From positions 157,448 through 221,447 of the IMG/VR virus record IMGVR_UViG_3300022921_000002: DNA of 64,000 bases; one strand, given 5' to 3'. Positions 8,223 through 16,735 of the stretch are shown in pieces. Both the position numbers and the translations under genes were made by a program. The first letter of the stretch is position 1. Every line of letters starts with the position of its first letter. The notes beneath the pieces were generated by a model. It was not told the DNA's origin and did not search any database. It was given only the letters and a program-made list of their open reading frames with translations. The DNA is from a virus.

Positions 8223-9076
8223 TTACTATAGAGCAATTTAGCGCTATGATCCCAACTAACAAAGATCCACAACCGTGGTTTGATGCGGCAGTGGAAAAGT
8301 TTGATGAATATAACATTAATACTCCAAATAGAATTGCAGGCTTTATGGCACAGTGTGCTCATGAGTCAGCAGACTTTACACGTTTAACTGAAAACCTTAA
8401 CTATTCGGAAAAAGCATTGAACTCGGTGTTTAGTCGCTATTTCGGAAAAGGAAAACGAAATGCTAAAGAATACGCTCGAAACCAGGAAAAGATTGCAAAC
8501 TATGTCTATCAAGACGAGTTTAGATCCAAGCGAGGAGCTTTGGGAAACACTGAACCCGGGGATGGCTGGCTATTTAGGGGTAGAGGTATCAAACAGCTTA
8601 CGGGCAGAAATAATTACGCGGCTTTTGGAAAGTCCGTTGGAATGTCAGCCGAGGAAGCTGCAGAATATGTAGCAACACCAAAAGGTGCTATTGAGTCAGC
8701 ATGCTGGTTCTGGGCATCTAATAAACTCGACAAATATGCCGATAATGGTGATAATGTGGGGTTGACAAAAAAGATTAATGGTGGTACAATTGGATTAGAT
8801 GACCGTAACCGTCGTTGGGAATCAGCCTTAGCCATCCTCGGTGGTGAAATGCCTGCACCTAAAAAAGCAGCACCTAAGAAAGCTGCAGGTGTGCGTACAC
8901 TACGCAAAGGTATGAAAGGTGATGACGTTGCTAAAATGCAAAAGGCAATTGGTGTAGGAGCTGATGGCGATTTTGGATTTGGAACTCTTACTGCTGTTAA
9001 AAAATGGCAAAAGATGAACGGATTGGTTGCAGATGGTATTGTAGGTCCTGCTACACAAGCAAAGATGTTTAAATAA
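8219..9076 (+). CDS. Endolysin: GH19 chitinase-like domain plus peptidoglycan-binding domain
   Basis: 285 residues. Residues 1-212 are a GH19-type lysozyme/chitinase domain: H48-E49 in AQCAHESADF supplies the catalytic acid and FRGRGIKQLTGRNNY is the substrate-cleft motif. An Ala/Pro/Lys linker (216-228) leads to a PG_binding_1 domain (230-285, KGMKGDDVAKMQKAIGV and DGIVGPATQ). No signal peptide, so export would need a holin. It sits just upstream of the spanin genes. Cleaves the glycan backbone of host peptidoglycan at the end of infection. Confidence 0.9.
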   Translation: MITIEQFSAMIPTNKDPQPWFDAAVEKFDEYNINTPNRIAGFMAQCAHESADFTRLTENLNYSEKALNSVFSRYFGKGKRNAKEYARNQEKIANYVYQDEFRSKRGALGNTEPGDGWLFRGRGIKQLTGRNNYAAFGKSVGMSAEEAAEYVATPKGAIESACWFWASNKLDKYADNGDNVGLTKKINGGTIGLDDRNRRWESALAILGGEMPAPKKAAPKKAAGVRTLRKGMKGDDVAKMQKAIGVGADGDFGFGTLTAVKKWQKMNGLVADGIVGPATQAKMFK

Positions 9077-9113
9077 ATAAATAAATGACGGAATTAAACA
9101 AAGGAGACACAAA

Positions 9114-9326
9114 ATGTCACTAGAGAAAATTGTAGAAGCGGCAATGTCTGAAAAGCCATTGGATCTGAAAGAAGCATTTGAAGCTGAAGTTGAAGAGCGT
9201 ATTATGGCTGCATTGGCAGAGAAATACAAAAAAGCAATGGAAGCAAAAGATGAAGACGACGACGATGAAGATGATGACGATGAGGACGAAGATGATGATG
9301 ACGATGAGGACGAAGACGAAAAGTAA
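9114..9326 (+). CDS. Acidic prohead-core-like protein (gp67-like)
   Basis: 70 residues: a helical first half (MSLEKIVEAAMSEKPLDLKE) and a tail of about 24 almost pure Asp/Glu residues. T4 gp67, a small prohead core protein with an acidic tail, has this build, and the SEKPLDLKEAFE pattern resembles marine gp67 homologues. In T4 gene 67 lies between genes 20 and 21; here it lies inside the lysis region. AAAGGAG ribosome site. A generic acidic peptide is the alternative. Confidence 0.5.
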   Translation: MSLEKIVEAAMSEKPLDLKEAFEAEVEERIMAALAEKYKKAMEAKDEDDDDEDDDDEDEDDDDDEDEDEK

Positions 9327-9339
9327 GTCTTCTTAACAT

Positions 9340-9789
9340 ATGGCAAAACTATATCTGTTACTTATTGTCTGTGGTTTAATTGGTGGTGTAGGATATGGTG
9401 CTAAATCATATTATGAATGGTCGGAAGCAACCATTTCAACACTTCGTACTAATAACGTTCAATTAGCATCTGCGGCGGAAACTCTACAAAATACTGTAGA
9501 CACAATGGCCGCAGATGCAGAACGTAACGAAAAACTCAATCAAAACCTGACAGCGCAACTAAATGAATCACGAGAGTATTTAAATACTTTGCGTGCTAAA
9601 TTTGCGCGAATTGATTTAACTATGGAAGCGCTAACTGACGCGCAAAATTTGGAAGAAAGGGTAAACAATGCTGTTGAAAGACTTATCAGTGATATTGCCG
9701 ATGAAACTACTCCTCCTAGTGCTGTTGATGATACTCCTAACAGCATGCTCGGGGAGGACAGTGGAACCGACAGTAGTAACGTCGACTGA
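9340..9789 (+). CDS. Inner-membrane spanin (Rz-like)
   Basis: 149 residues. One N-terminal membrane segment (LYLLLIVCGLIGGVGYGA) is followed by a long coiled-coil periplasmic domain, the topology of i-spanins. Its 3' part contains, in another frame, the start of the lipoprotein gene at 9668, the classical overlapping Rz/Rz1 arrangement. With the endolysin nearby it would disrupt the outer membrane at lysis and implies a Gram-negative host. Sequence-level homology not tested. Confidence 0.75.
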   Translation: MAKLYLLLIVCGLIGGVGYGAKSYYEWSEATISTLRTNNVQLASAAETLQNTVDTMAADAERNEKLNQNLTAQLNESREYLNTLRAKFARIDLTMEALTDAQNLEERVNNAVERLISDIADETTPPSAVDDTPNSMLGEDSGTDSSNVD

Positions 9790-10045
9790 ATACATCCAGC
9801 AAAACATTCCTATTCAAGGTAGGCCGGCTAAAGTAGATTTTCCGCCTGTAGATTGGTATGTTATCACCGAAGAAAATTTGGAAGAAAAGATTGATGAAAT
9901 TGAAGCTCAACAAGGATCTGTTGTTGTTTTTGCTGTAACATCAAAAGGATACGAAAATCTTGCATTAGGTATTGCTGAATTGCGTCGCTATATTAATGAA
10001 CAAAAAGCGATAATTGTGTACTACGAGGAAGCATTAAAAGAATAA
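9668..10045 (+). CDS. Outer-membrane spanin lipoprotein (Rz1-like)
   Basis: 125 residues, starting out of frame inside the i-spanin gene and running 256 bases beyond it. A hydrophobic leader ends in LLTACSG, a clean lipobox with Cys as the lipidated residue. Start at 9668 follows AAAGGG; an alternative ATG at 9701 (MKLLLLVL) gives a more standard leader but lacks a ribosome site. The mature part is longer than most Rz1 proteins. Partner of the i-spanin. Confidence 0.75.
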   Translation: MLLKDLSVILPMKLLLLVLLMILLTACSGRTVEPTVVTSTEYIQQNIPIQGRPAKVDFPPVDWYVITEENLEEKIDEIEAQQGSVVVFAVTSKGYENLALGIAELRRYINEQKAIIVYYEEALKE

Positions 10046-10048
10046 ATA

Positions 10049-10077
10049 TTGACAATACTATAGATTTGTGATACATT
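10049..10077 (+). promoter_or_regulatory. Sigma70-like promoter (TTGACA-17-TACATT)
   Basis: TTGACA at 10049-10054 and TACATT at 10072-10077 with a 17-base spacer, followed directly by a strong AAGGGGAG ribosome site. It would drive the small GTG reading frame at 10091 and the coiled-coil/TM gene at 10159. Confidence 0.55.
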
Positions 10078-10090
10078 TAAGGGGAGCATA

Positions 10091-10195
10091 GTGTTTGTTT
10101 TCTTTTTTTATTTAATCACAGGTGATTTGCAGGCACCTAAAGTAAAAAGGCTAGAAAATTGGCACAATCTAATTGGGAAACAGATATCGCCCTAA
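10091..10195 (+). CDS. Candidate 34-residue hydrophobic-start peptide
   Basis: GTG start four bases after GGGGAG, the best ribosome site nearby, just downstream of a promoter. It encodes 34 residues beginning with a Phe-rich hydrophobic run (VFVFFFYLI) and then a polar tail. It overlaps the start of the next gene in another frame. It could be a leader peptide coupling translation of the TTG-started gene at 10159. Too short for family recognition. Confidence 0.3.
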   Translation: MFVFFFYLITGDLQAPKVKRLENWHNLIGKQISP

Positions 10196-10647
10196 TAAAA
10201 TCGGATATCAAGCAAATACAAAAATTCTTTAACAGAGTTGAAGATTCTATGGACATGATGGCAGAACTGTCTAAAAACGTTGCTGTTCAAAATGAAGTCC
10301 TAGATAACACTAAAGATAAGTTAGATGATGTTGAAAAGCTGTGCGAAGAAACAAAACGCACCGATGAACTACGCATGAATGTTTTAAGTGATAGACTTGA
10401 AGAGTATAGACGATCTTCAAGAGAGGATCATCAACGTTTAGCAGATCATAATGCAGATAAGCGAAATAACCACGTCAAAGAAATATTAGACAAAATTGAC
10501 AACATGGAAAAATCAGTACATCAAAGAATTAACGACCAACAAAAAAAGATCAATCATCTTGAGAACTGGCGTTATTATATGATGGGTATTGGAGCTGTTG
10601 TTTTAATTTTCATTGCGAGAGTAAATTGGCCAGAATTATTTGGTTGA
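10159..10647 (+). CDS. Coiled-coil protein with C-terminal membrane anchor, possible lysis accessory
   Basis: 162 residues from a TTG codon preceded by AAAAAGG. Residues 1-125 are long helical coiled-coil; residues 133-153 (YYMMGIGAVVLIFIARV) are a single membrane segment near the C-terminus. This layout recalls XhlA-type holin accessory proteins, and it lies just after the spanins, but no holin with several TM segments is seen here. Lysis function is inferred from position. Confidence 0.55.
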   Translation: MAQSNWETDIALIKSDIKQIQKFFNRVEDSMDMMAELSKNVAVQNEVLDNTKDKLDDVEKLCEETKRTDELRMNVLSDRLEEYRRSSREDHQRLADHNADKRNNHVKEILDKIDNMEKSVHQRINDQQKKINHLENWRYYMMGIGAVVLIFIARVNWPELFG

Positions 10648-10672
10648 CAAACCTTTAAATCTGTAATATTAT
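10644..10672 (+). promoter_or_regulatory. Sigma70-like promoter (TTGACA-17-TATTAT) for primase operon
   Basis: TTGACA at 10644-10649 begins inside the stop region of the preceding gene; TATTAT at 10667-10672 with a 17-base spacer. It precedes the primase, ThyX and RNR genes, consistent with early or middle expression. Confidence 0.6.
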
Positions 10673-10704
10673 AGATTTATACATTAACAATTGAGCTTTA
10701 TATT

Positions 10705-11721
10705 ATGGTTGACTTTACAGAGCTGAAGTATGCCCAGATGTTATCTGGCCGACTCGAAAACTTCAGAATACGCAACACCAATCCTTACAAAATCAACTTT
10801 CGTTGTCCCATATGTGGAGACAGTCAAAAGTCACGTTCAAAATCACGTGGGTGGTTACTCGAGTCAAAAAATACGTTTCACTTCTATTGTCATAACTGTG
10901 CTTCAAGCCAAAGCTTTTCATTCTTTTTGAAAGGTCAGGATCAAGTATTGTATAATGACTATATAGCTGAAAAGTTTGTTGCGAATACTCATTCAAAATC
11001 TACTAAGGATGATGATAATACCGAACAGTTTAAAACTAAGGCACCAACCTTTAATAAGACTAACCCGCTATCAAAGATTAAAAAGGTTAGTCAACTAAAG
11101 TTCGACCACCCAGTCAAAAAATATATACAGCAACGGCAAATACCACCTCACCAACATTATCGTTTGTATTATGCTCCTAAGTTTAAAACATGGATTAATA
11201 GTGTAATACCAAACAAGTTTGAAAATGTTGGTAAAGATGAGCCACGCCTAATCATACCTTTTCTTGATAAGAACGGTAAATGTTTTGGCGTATCAGCTCG
11301 TGGGTTTAGTGATTACGGAATGCGTTATATAACTATTATGTTTGAGGACAGACCTAAGATATTTGGCCTTGACAAAGTAGACTTCAATGATGTATATTAT
11401 ATTACAGAAGGTGCAATTGATTCTTTCTTTTTACAGAATGCTGTAGCAATGGCAGGCGCCGAAGGTAATACAAAAGGTGTTGATAATACTGATAATGCCG
11501 TATTTGTTTTTGATGCTGAACCACGTAATAAAGAAATACACAAGCGTATGGAAAAGGTAATTGAGGCAGGTCTTGGTATCTGTATTTGGCCAAGTAATTT
11601 GCCGGGCAAAGACATTAATGAAATGGTTCTTGAAGGTATAAATGCCGAAAAGGTAATCGAAGAAAACACATATAGAGGCTTAACTGCAAAATTAAAATTT
11701 GCTGATTGGCGTAAAACATAG
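10705..11721 (+). CDS. 61: DNA primase subunit (T4 gp61-like)
   Basis: 338 residues, the usual gp61 size. C34-x2-C37 and C62-x2-C65 form the N-terminal zinc ribbon for template reading. The Toprim domain (about 230-300) contains YYITEGAIDSFF with the catalytic Glu, and a later DAEP acid motif. gp61 makes RNA primers for lagging-strand synthesis with the gp41 helicase, which is not in this window. First gene after a promoter. Confidence 0.9.
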   Translation: MVDFTELKYAQMLSGRLENFRIRNTNPYKINFRCPICGDSQKSRSKSRGWLLESKNTFHFYCHNCASSQSFSFFLKGQDQVLYNDYIAEKFVANTHSKSTKDDDNTEQFKTKAPTFNKTNPLSKIKKVSQLKFDHPVKKYIQQRQIPPHQHYRLYYAPKFKTWINSVIPNKFENVGKDEPRLIIPFLDKNGKCFGVSARGFSDYGMRYITIMFEDRPKIFGLDKVDFNDVYYITEGAIDSFFLQNAVAMAGAEGNTKGVDNTDNAVFVFDAEPRNKEIHKRMEKVIEAGLGICIWPSNLPGKDINEMVLEGINAEKVIEENTYRGLTAKLKFADWRKT

Positions 11722-11731
11722 AGGAACTAAA

Positions 11732-12400
11732 ATGAAAACCAGACTTATTGGATATACTCAACCTGTAGAAGGTGAAATCATTGGACTTGATAATGTTCAA
11801 GATTTGATTGCATACTGTGCTCGAGTATCAAACCCGAGTAATCAATTGAACCAAGAAACGGCACCTAAGTTGCTATCCTATCTTGCAAAGCATGCTCATT
11901 GGTCACCATTTGAAATGGCAAATGCGACATTAGAAATTGAAACAACGCGGGATATTGCGCGTCAGATGTTACGTCACCGTTCGTTTGCCTTTCAAGAATT
12001 TAGTCAACGATACGCCGATCCGAGAGATATGGATAACACTTTTGTAATGCGTGAAGCACGTCTACAGGATCTCAAAAACCGTCAGAACAGCATTGACTCA
12101 GATGATGAACGGTTGCAAATGATGTGGGAATCAAAGCAAGGTGAAGTTATCCGTGCTGCAAAGGATGCATACAATTGGGCCATTGAAAACGGTATTGCAA
12201 AAGAACAGGCACGTGCTGTATTACCCGAAGGTAATACCATTTCTCGTTTGTATATGCAAGGTTCTATTCGTTCATGGATCCATTATATTGAACTGCGTTC
12301 AGCAAACGGAACTCAAAAAGAACATATGGAAATTGCCCGTGAAGTTGCTTGCGCTATATCCAAAATATTTCCAGTGATTGATACTTATGTCCAAAAATAA
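11732..12400 (+). CDS. thyX: Flavin-dependent thymidylate synthase ThyX
   Basis: 222 residues from the ATG at 11732, which follows GAGGAACT; the in-frame ATG at 11699 lies inside the primase gene. RHRSFAFQEFSQRY (81-94) is the ThyX signature for FAD and dUMP binding, and LPEGNTISRLYMQGSIRSW near the C-terminus also fits. It methylates dUMP to dTMP using folate, NADPH and FAD. Placed before RNR genes, it completes dNTP supply for phage replication. Confidence 0.95.
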   Translation: MKTRLIGYTQPVEGEIIGLDNVQDLIAYCARVSNPSNQLNQETAPKLLSYLAKHAHWSPFEMANATLEIETTRDIARQMLRHRSFAFQEFSQRYADPRDMDNTFVMREARLQDLKNRQNSIDSDDERLQMMWESKQGEVIRAAKDAYNWAIENGIAKEQARAVLPEGNTISRLYMQGSIRSWIHYIELRSANGTQKEHMEIAREVACAISKIFPVIDTYVQK

Positions 12401-12467
12401 ATATTTTTATATACCGGAAAATGGTTTCTGGAATGATAAATATGAGTACCATGGCAATCTATGGTAA
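12387..12467 (+). CDS. Possible 26-residue peptide after thyX
   Basis: ATG at 12387 overlaps the end of thyX by 14 bases and opens a 26-residue frame rich in aromatic residues (YFYIPENGFWNDKYEYHGNLW region). There is no clear ribosome site apart from coupling to thyX. The remaining bases to 12551 hold only weak hairpin potential followed by a short T run. Low confidence. Confidence 0.2.
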   Translation: MSKNKYFYIPENGFWNDKYEYHGNLW

Positions 12468-12551
12468 GAATAATCCCTATTAGCACAAAATATGCCACAT
12501 CCTCAAGGTGCGGTTTTTCTGTCCTTAACACATACGAAAGAGGTTCACCGA

Positions 12552-13826
12552 ATGTTTGACTCCCGAGCACTACCTAAAGATATAGTAAATTACGTTATTA
12601 AACGTGACGGATCAACAAAGAGTTTTGATTCAAGTAAGATTGCATATGCGGTTAATAATGCTATGAAAGCAATTGGTATTCGAGCAAAATCCTTACCTGG
12701 TGAAATTGCATTTGAAGTTACAAAAAGTATTAACGAAGATGCTGAGGATGTTATTGTTGATGTTGATACAGTACACAAAACAGTTGAGAACGTGATGATG
12801 GATATGGGATTACACGACTTAGCTCGTGAGTATATCCTTTTTCGTTTTAACAACCAACCTGACATTTTCCGTAAACGTACAAACCTTAAACCATATGAGT
12901 ATCCGCAACTCGTTGAGTATACTGATGCTATCCGACATTCATATTGGGTACATACCGAGTTTAATTATTCGTCCGATATCCAGGATATGAAAGTGCGTAT
13001 GACTGAGTCTGAGGTTGATATTGTTAAAAAAGCAATGCTTGCTATCTCACAAATTGAGGTACAGGTAAAAACATTTTGGGCAAAGATTGGTGATAAATTT
13101 CCTAAGCCTGAAGTACAAGGTGTTGGTGTAACATTTGGTGAATCAGAAGTACGCCATGCCGATGCCTATTCTAATCTCATTGAAATTATGGGTCTCAATG
13201 ATGAATTTGAAAAGGTTGTAGAAATTCCTGCAATGAAAAAACGCATTGCCTATCTTGAGCAATCAATTGCAGCACCTGTTGATAATAAGGATTACTTCCA
13301 TAAGATTATCCTATTCTCAATGTTTGTTGAAAACGTATCACTGTTTTCACAATTTCTAATTATGATGGCGTTTAATAAACATAGAAATTTACTTAAAGGT
13401 ATTTCTAATGCTGTTGAGGCAACATCAAAAGAAGAAGATATCCATGCTCGTTTCGGATTTGAGCTTGTAAACATTATCCGTGAAGAAAATCCTGATTGGT
13501 TTGACAAAGATAGTATTGCTGAAGTCAACCGCCTGTGCCGTGATGCATTTAAAGCAGAGTCTGCAATTGTTGATTGGATCTATGGTGATGCCGATCTCGA
13601 TTTTCTACCTAAAGCGACTGTCAAAGAATTCCTAAAGCATCGTTTCAATCAATCATTAAAGGCAATTGATATGAAGCCTTTATATGATGTTGACGAGGAA
13701 GCCGTAAAGAGTACTGATTGGTTTGTTGAAGAAATTTTGAGTACAAAGAATATTGACTTCTTTGTTAAACGCTCAACTGCATATTCAAAGAAAACCAAGG
13801 CATTCACCGAAGATGATTTATTTTAA
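12552..13826 (+). CDS. nrdB: Ribonucleotide reductase small subunit NrdB with N-terminal ATP-cone
   Basis: 424 residues from the ATG at 12552 (AGAGGT site); an ATG at 12492 would add 20 unlikely residues. Residues 13-105 are an ATP-cone (VIKRDGSTKSFDSSKI...REYILFRFN). The radical domain follows: metal ligands E169, E199, H202, E260, E295, H298 and Tyr206 in the ExxHxxxY motif, so a tyrosyl radical is expected. ATP-cones normally sit on NrdA; here the partner NrdA lacks one, so activity control seems moved to this subunit. Gene order is nrdB-nrdA. Confidence 0.93.
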   Translation: MFDSRALPKDIVNYVIKRDGSTKSFDSSKIAYAVNNAMKAIGIRAKSLPGEIAFEVTKSINEDAEDVIVDVDTVHKTVENVMMDMGLHDLAREYILFRFNNQPDIFRKRTNLKPYEYPQLVEYTDAIRHSYWVHTEFNYSSDIQDMKVRMTESEVDIVKKAMLAISQIEVQVKTFWAKIGDKFPKPEVQGVGVTFGESEVRHADAYSNLIEIMGLNDEFEKVVEIPAMKKRIAYLEQSIAAPVDNKDYFHKIILFSMFVENVSLFSQFLIMMAFNKHRNLLKGISNAVEATSKEEDIHARFGFELVNIIREENPDWFDKDSIAEVNRLCRDAFKAESAIVDWIYGDADLDFLPKATVKEFLKHRFNQSLKAIDMKPLYDVDEEAVKSTDWFVEEILSTKNIDFFVKRSTAYSKKTKAFTEDDLF

Positions 13827-13838
13827 AAGGAAAACACT

Positions 13839-15494
13839 ATGAGAGATTTTTATTGGCTAAACGAAGACTCAAGGACATTTTTATCAAGAGGTTATTTGAG
13901 TAAAGGTGAAACAGCTAAGCAACGAATTAGAGATATTGCTGATAAAGCTGAAGAGTACTTGGATATCAAAGGATTTAGTGACAAGTTTTATGGGTATATG
14001 AGTAAAGGTTATTATTCATTAGCGTCACCTGTGTGGGCAAATTATGGTAAAGAACGTGGTTTGCCTGTATCTTGTTTTGGATCATATATTGATGATAGTA
14101 TGCAATCAATTTTATTTGGGCATGCTGAAAATGGAATGCTAATGAAAAACGGTGGTGGCACGTCAGGTTACTTTGGTGCTGTCCGTGGGCGAGGTGCTGA
14201 AATCACAGATCAAGGTGAGTCGTCAGGTTCAGTACATTTTATGCAGATGTATGATACATTGGCATCAGTTGTATCACAAGGTTCTGTCCGTCGTGGTTTC
14301 TTTGCAGCATATCAAGATATTGAACACCCCGATGCTGATGAGTTCCTTGACATTGCAACAGAAGGTAATCCTATTCAAGGGTTAACAACAGGCATTACTG
14401 TTTCCGATAAGTTCATTAAAGAAATGAAAGATGGTGATCCACAGAAACGCGCATTGTGGGCAAAAGTTTTACAGCGCCGTTCTGAAGTTGGTTTTCCATA
14501 TATTCTGTATTCTGATAATGTAAACAATGGCCGTCCTGATGTTTATAAAGATAAGGATATGAAAGTACACGCATCTAATATGTGTGCTGAAATCGCATTA
14601 CCGTCAAGCGCCGAAGAAACATTTACTTGTGTTCTATCATCACTAAATTTATTACATTGGGATGAGATTAAAGAAACCGATGCAATTGAAACTTTGGTTA
14701 TGTTCCTTGATACTGTATGTCAAGAATTCATTAATAAGACTGAAGGTCAAATTTATATGAAACGTGCTCGTGACTTTGCTATGAACCATCGGGCATTAGG
14801 TGCAGGTGTACTAGGTTGGCATTCCTATTTGCAATCAAAGATGATTGCTTTTGAATCAAAAGAAGCAGCACAGCTCAATGTTGAAATTGCTAAAACATTC
14901 CATGATAGATCATACGCGGCATCTGCTGAACTTGCGGACAAACTTGGTGAACCACCTTTGCTAAAAGGTTATGGCCGTCGTAATTCAACAACAATGGCAA
15001 TTGCTCCGACTAAATCATCAAGCTTTATTTTAGGCCAAGTATCACAATCAATTGAACCTGAGTTTAGTAACTGTTATGTTAAAGACTTGGCAAAAATGAA
15101 AGTGACAATTAAGAACCCGTATCTTTTGAAACTGTTAAAGAAAAAAGATCAGGATAAATCAGAGGTTTGGGAATCAATTCGTAATGCTGATGGATCAGTA
15201 CAACATTTGATCTTTTTGTCTGAGGAAGAAAAAGAAGTATTCAAAACATTCTCAGAAATCAATCCATACACAATTATTGACCAGGCTGCTATTCGTCAAC
15301 AGTATATTGACCAATCACAAAGTTTAAACTTGATGCTTGATCCTGACCTTTCAGTTAAAGAAATCAATGCGTTGTACCTATATGCTCATGAGATGGGTGT
15401 TAAAAGTTTGTATTATAGTTATTCTATGTCAGCAGCACAATCATTAACACGGAAACGAGTTTCATCAATGGAGTGCGCAGCCTGCGAAGCATAA
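13839..15494 (+). CDS. nrdA: Ribonucleotide reductase large subunit NrdA lacking ATP-cone
   Basis: 551 residues, about 200 shorter than E. coli NrdA because the N-terminal ATP-cone region is absent. Catalytic features remain: C79, N247-M-C249-A-E251 (thiyl radical site), C264, the radical-transfer pair Y525-Y526 and the C-terminal redox pair C546/C549. It reduces ribonucleoside diphosphates with NrdB; the glutaredoxin at 28210 may re-reduce it. AAAAGGA ribosome site 12 bases after nrdB. Overall allosteric control probably depends on the NrdB cone. Confidence 0.95.
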   Translation: MRDFYWLNEDSRTFLSRGYLSKGETAKQRIRDIADKAEEYLDIKGFSDKFYGYMSKGYYSLASPVWANYGKERGLPVSCFGSYIDDSMQSILFGHAENGMLMKNGGGTSGYFGAVRGRGAEITDQGESSGSVHFMQMYDTLASVVSQGSVRRGFFAAYQDIEHPDADEFLDIATEGNPIQGLTTGITVSDKFIKEMKDGDPQKRALWAKVLQRRSEVGFPYILYSDNVNNGRPDVYKDKDMKVHASNMCAEIALPSSAEETFTCVLSSLNLLHWDEIKETDAIETLVMFLDTVCQEFINKTEGQIYMKRARDFAMNHRALGAGVLGWHSYLQSKMIAFESKEAAQLNVEIAKTFHDRSYAASAELADKLGEPPLLKGYGRRNSTTMAIAPTKSSSFILGQVSQSIEPEFSNCYVKDLAKMKVTIKNPYLLKLLKKKDQDKSEVWESIRNADGSVQHLIFLSEEEKEVFKTFSEINPYTIIDQAAIRQQYIDQSQSLNLMLDPDLSVKEINALYLYAHEMGVKSLYYSYSMSAAQSLTRKRVSSMECAACEA

Positions 15495-15497
15495 ATT

Positions 15498-16694
15498 ATG
15501 GAATATATGAAATTTTTTAAAGACACGGTTGCATCATTTAGAAGCGACGGAAGATATCGAGTATTTAATGATATTATCCGTGAAAAGGGTCAGTTTCCTA
15601 GGGCTATTTGGTATGGGAAATATGCACCAAAGAATATTGTTAATTGGTGCTCAAATGATTATTTGGGTATGGGTCAAAACCAATATGTCATAGATGCTAT
15701 GCATACTGCATTAGATCAAACAGGTTCAGGTTCCGGCGGTACGAGAAATATCGGCGGAACCTCAGTTTTCCATGTAACACTTGAACGTGAAATTGCAACA
15801 CTACACCAACGTGAAAACGCATTACTGTTTAGTAGTGCATACGTTGCCAATGAGTGGGCTCTAATTGCTCTTTCACGCATCATCCCAAACATTTGCTTTA
15901 TATCTGATAATAAAAACCATGCCTCAATCATTATGGGAGTAAAGCACAGCCGTGCACCTAAAATGATTTTTAAGCATAATGATATGGCAGATCTCGAGAA
16001 ATGTTTAAAGGCAGCAAAAAAGAATAAGCAAATTCCTTGCGTATTGTTTGAGTCCGTATATTCAATGGACGGTGATGTTGCGCCTATTAAAGAAATCGTT
16101 GAGTTATCACATAAATATAACGCAATGACTTATATAGATGAAGTCCATGCGGTTGGTTTGTATGGTCCTACAGGTGCAGGTTATTGTGAACATTTAAATT
16201 TATATTCCGATGATATTGATATTATCAACGGCACGTTAGGAAAAGCATATGGGGTACAAGGCGGGTATATTTCAGGTAAGCAAGAAGTTATTGATGCGAT
16301 TAGATTGGTTGCATCAGGGTTCATATTCACCACCTCCATGTCACCTGTTATATGTGCTGGGGCACTCGCCAGTATAAAATATCTCAAAGACCATTCTTGT
16401 CTAAGAGATCAACAACAAGAACGAGTAAAAAAGCTCAGACAAATGTTAGAAGAAGCAGGATTGAATATACATCCTAATGCTTGTACTCACATTATCCCAG
16501 TAATGATTAATGATGCCTTTAAATGTAAAGAAGCATCGGATAGATTACTAAACGAATTCGGTATATACATTCAACCGATTAATTCACCAACAGTAGAGGC
16601 AGGTACCGAAAGGTTACGTATTGCTCCTACACCATACCATACCGATTTGATGATGGTGGAATTAGTCGAAGCGCTGAAAGAAGTATTGAAATGA
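15498..16694 (+). CDS. hemA: 5-aminolevulinate synthase (Shemin pathway)
   Basis: 398 residues, full length for the alphaproteobacterial family. It condenses glycine and succinyl-CoA to 5-aminolevulinate, the first tetrapyrrole precursor. [29 protein letters not shown] and [13 protein letters not shown] are family hallmarks; H141, D214-E-V-H217 and K249 (TLGKAYG, PLP lysine) are present, so the enzyme should be active. It begins 3 bases after nrdA, apparently as one transcript. Other alpha-oxoamine synthases (KBL, BioF) are less likely given the RYRVF and [10 protein letters not shown] segments. Auxiliary metabolic gene. Confidence 0.92.
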   Translation: MEYMKFFKDTVASFRSDGRYRVFNDIIREKGQFPRAIWYGKYAPKNIVNWCSNDYLGMGQNQYVIDAMHTALDQTGSGSGGTRNIGGTSVFHVTLEREIATLHQRENALLFSSAYVANEWALIALSRIIPNICFISDNKNHASIIMGVKHSRAPKMIFKHNDMADLEKCLKAAKKNKQIPCVLFESVYSMDGDVAPIKEIVELSHKYNAMTYIDEVHAVGLYGPTGAGYCEHLNLYSDDIDIINGTLGKAYGVQGGYISGKQEVIDAIRLVASGFIFTTSMSPVICAGALASIKYLKDHSCLRDQQQERVKKLRQMLEEAGLNIHPNACTHIIPVMINDAFKCKEASDRLLNEFGIYIQPINSPTVEAGTERLRIAPTPYHTDLMMVELVEALKEVLK

Positions 16695-16735
16695 ATCAAT
16701 TAGAAAATGCCTTCTTCAGTAAAAAGGAAAAAACT

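Noticed and set aside
9073-9092. AATAAATA repeats as late promoter before 9114
   Set aside because: Simple TAAA repetition right after a stop codon; not the exact octamer.
8900-9346. Poly-Ser frame of 148 residues on the minus strand
   Set aside because: Mirror image of the Asp/Glu repeat coding of the acidic gene at 9114.
12468-12551. Weak stem followed by TTTTT before nrdB
   Set aside because: Pairing is interrupted and the ribosome site for nrdB follows; not convincing as a terminator.
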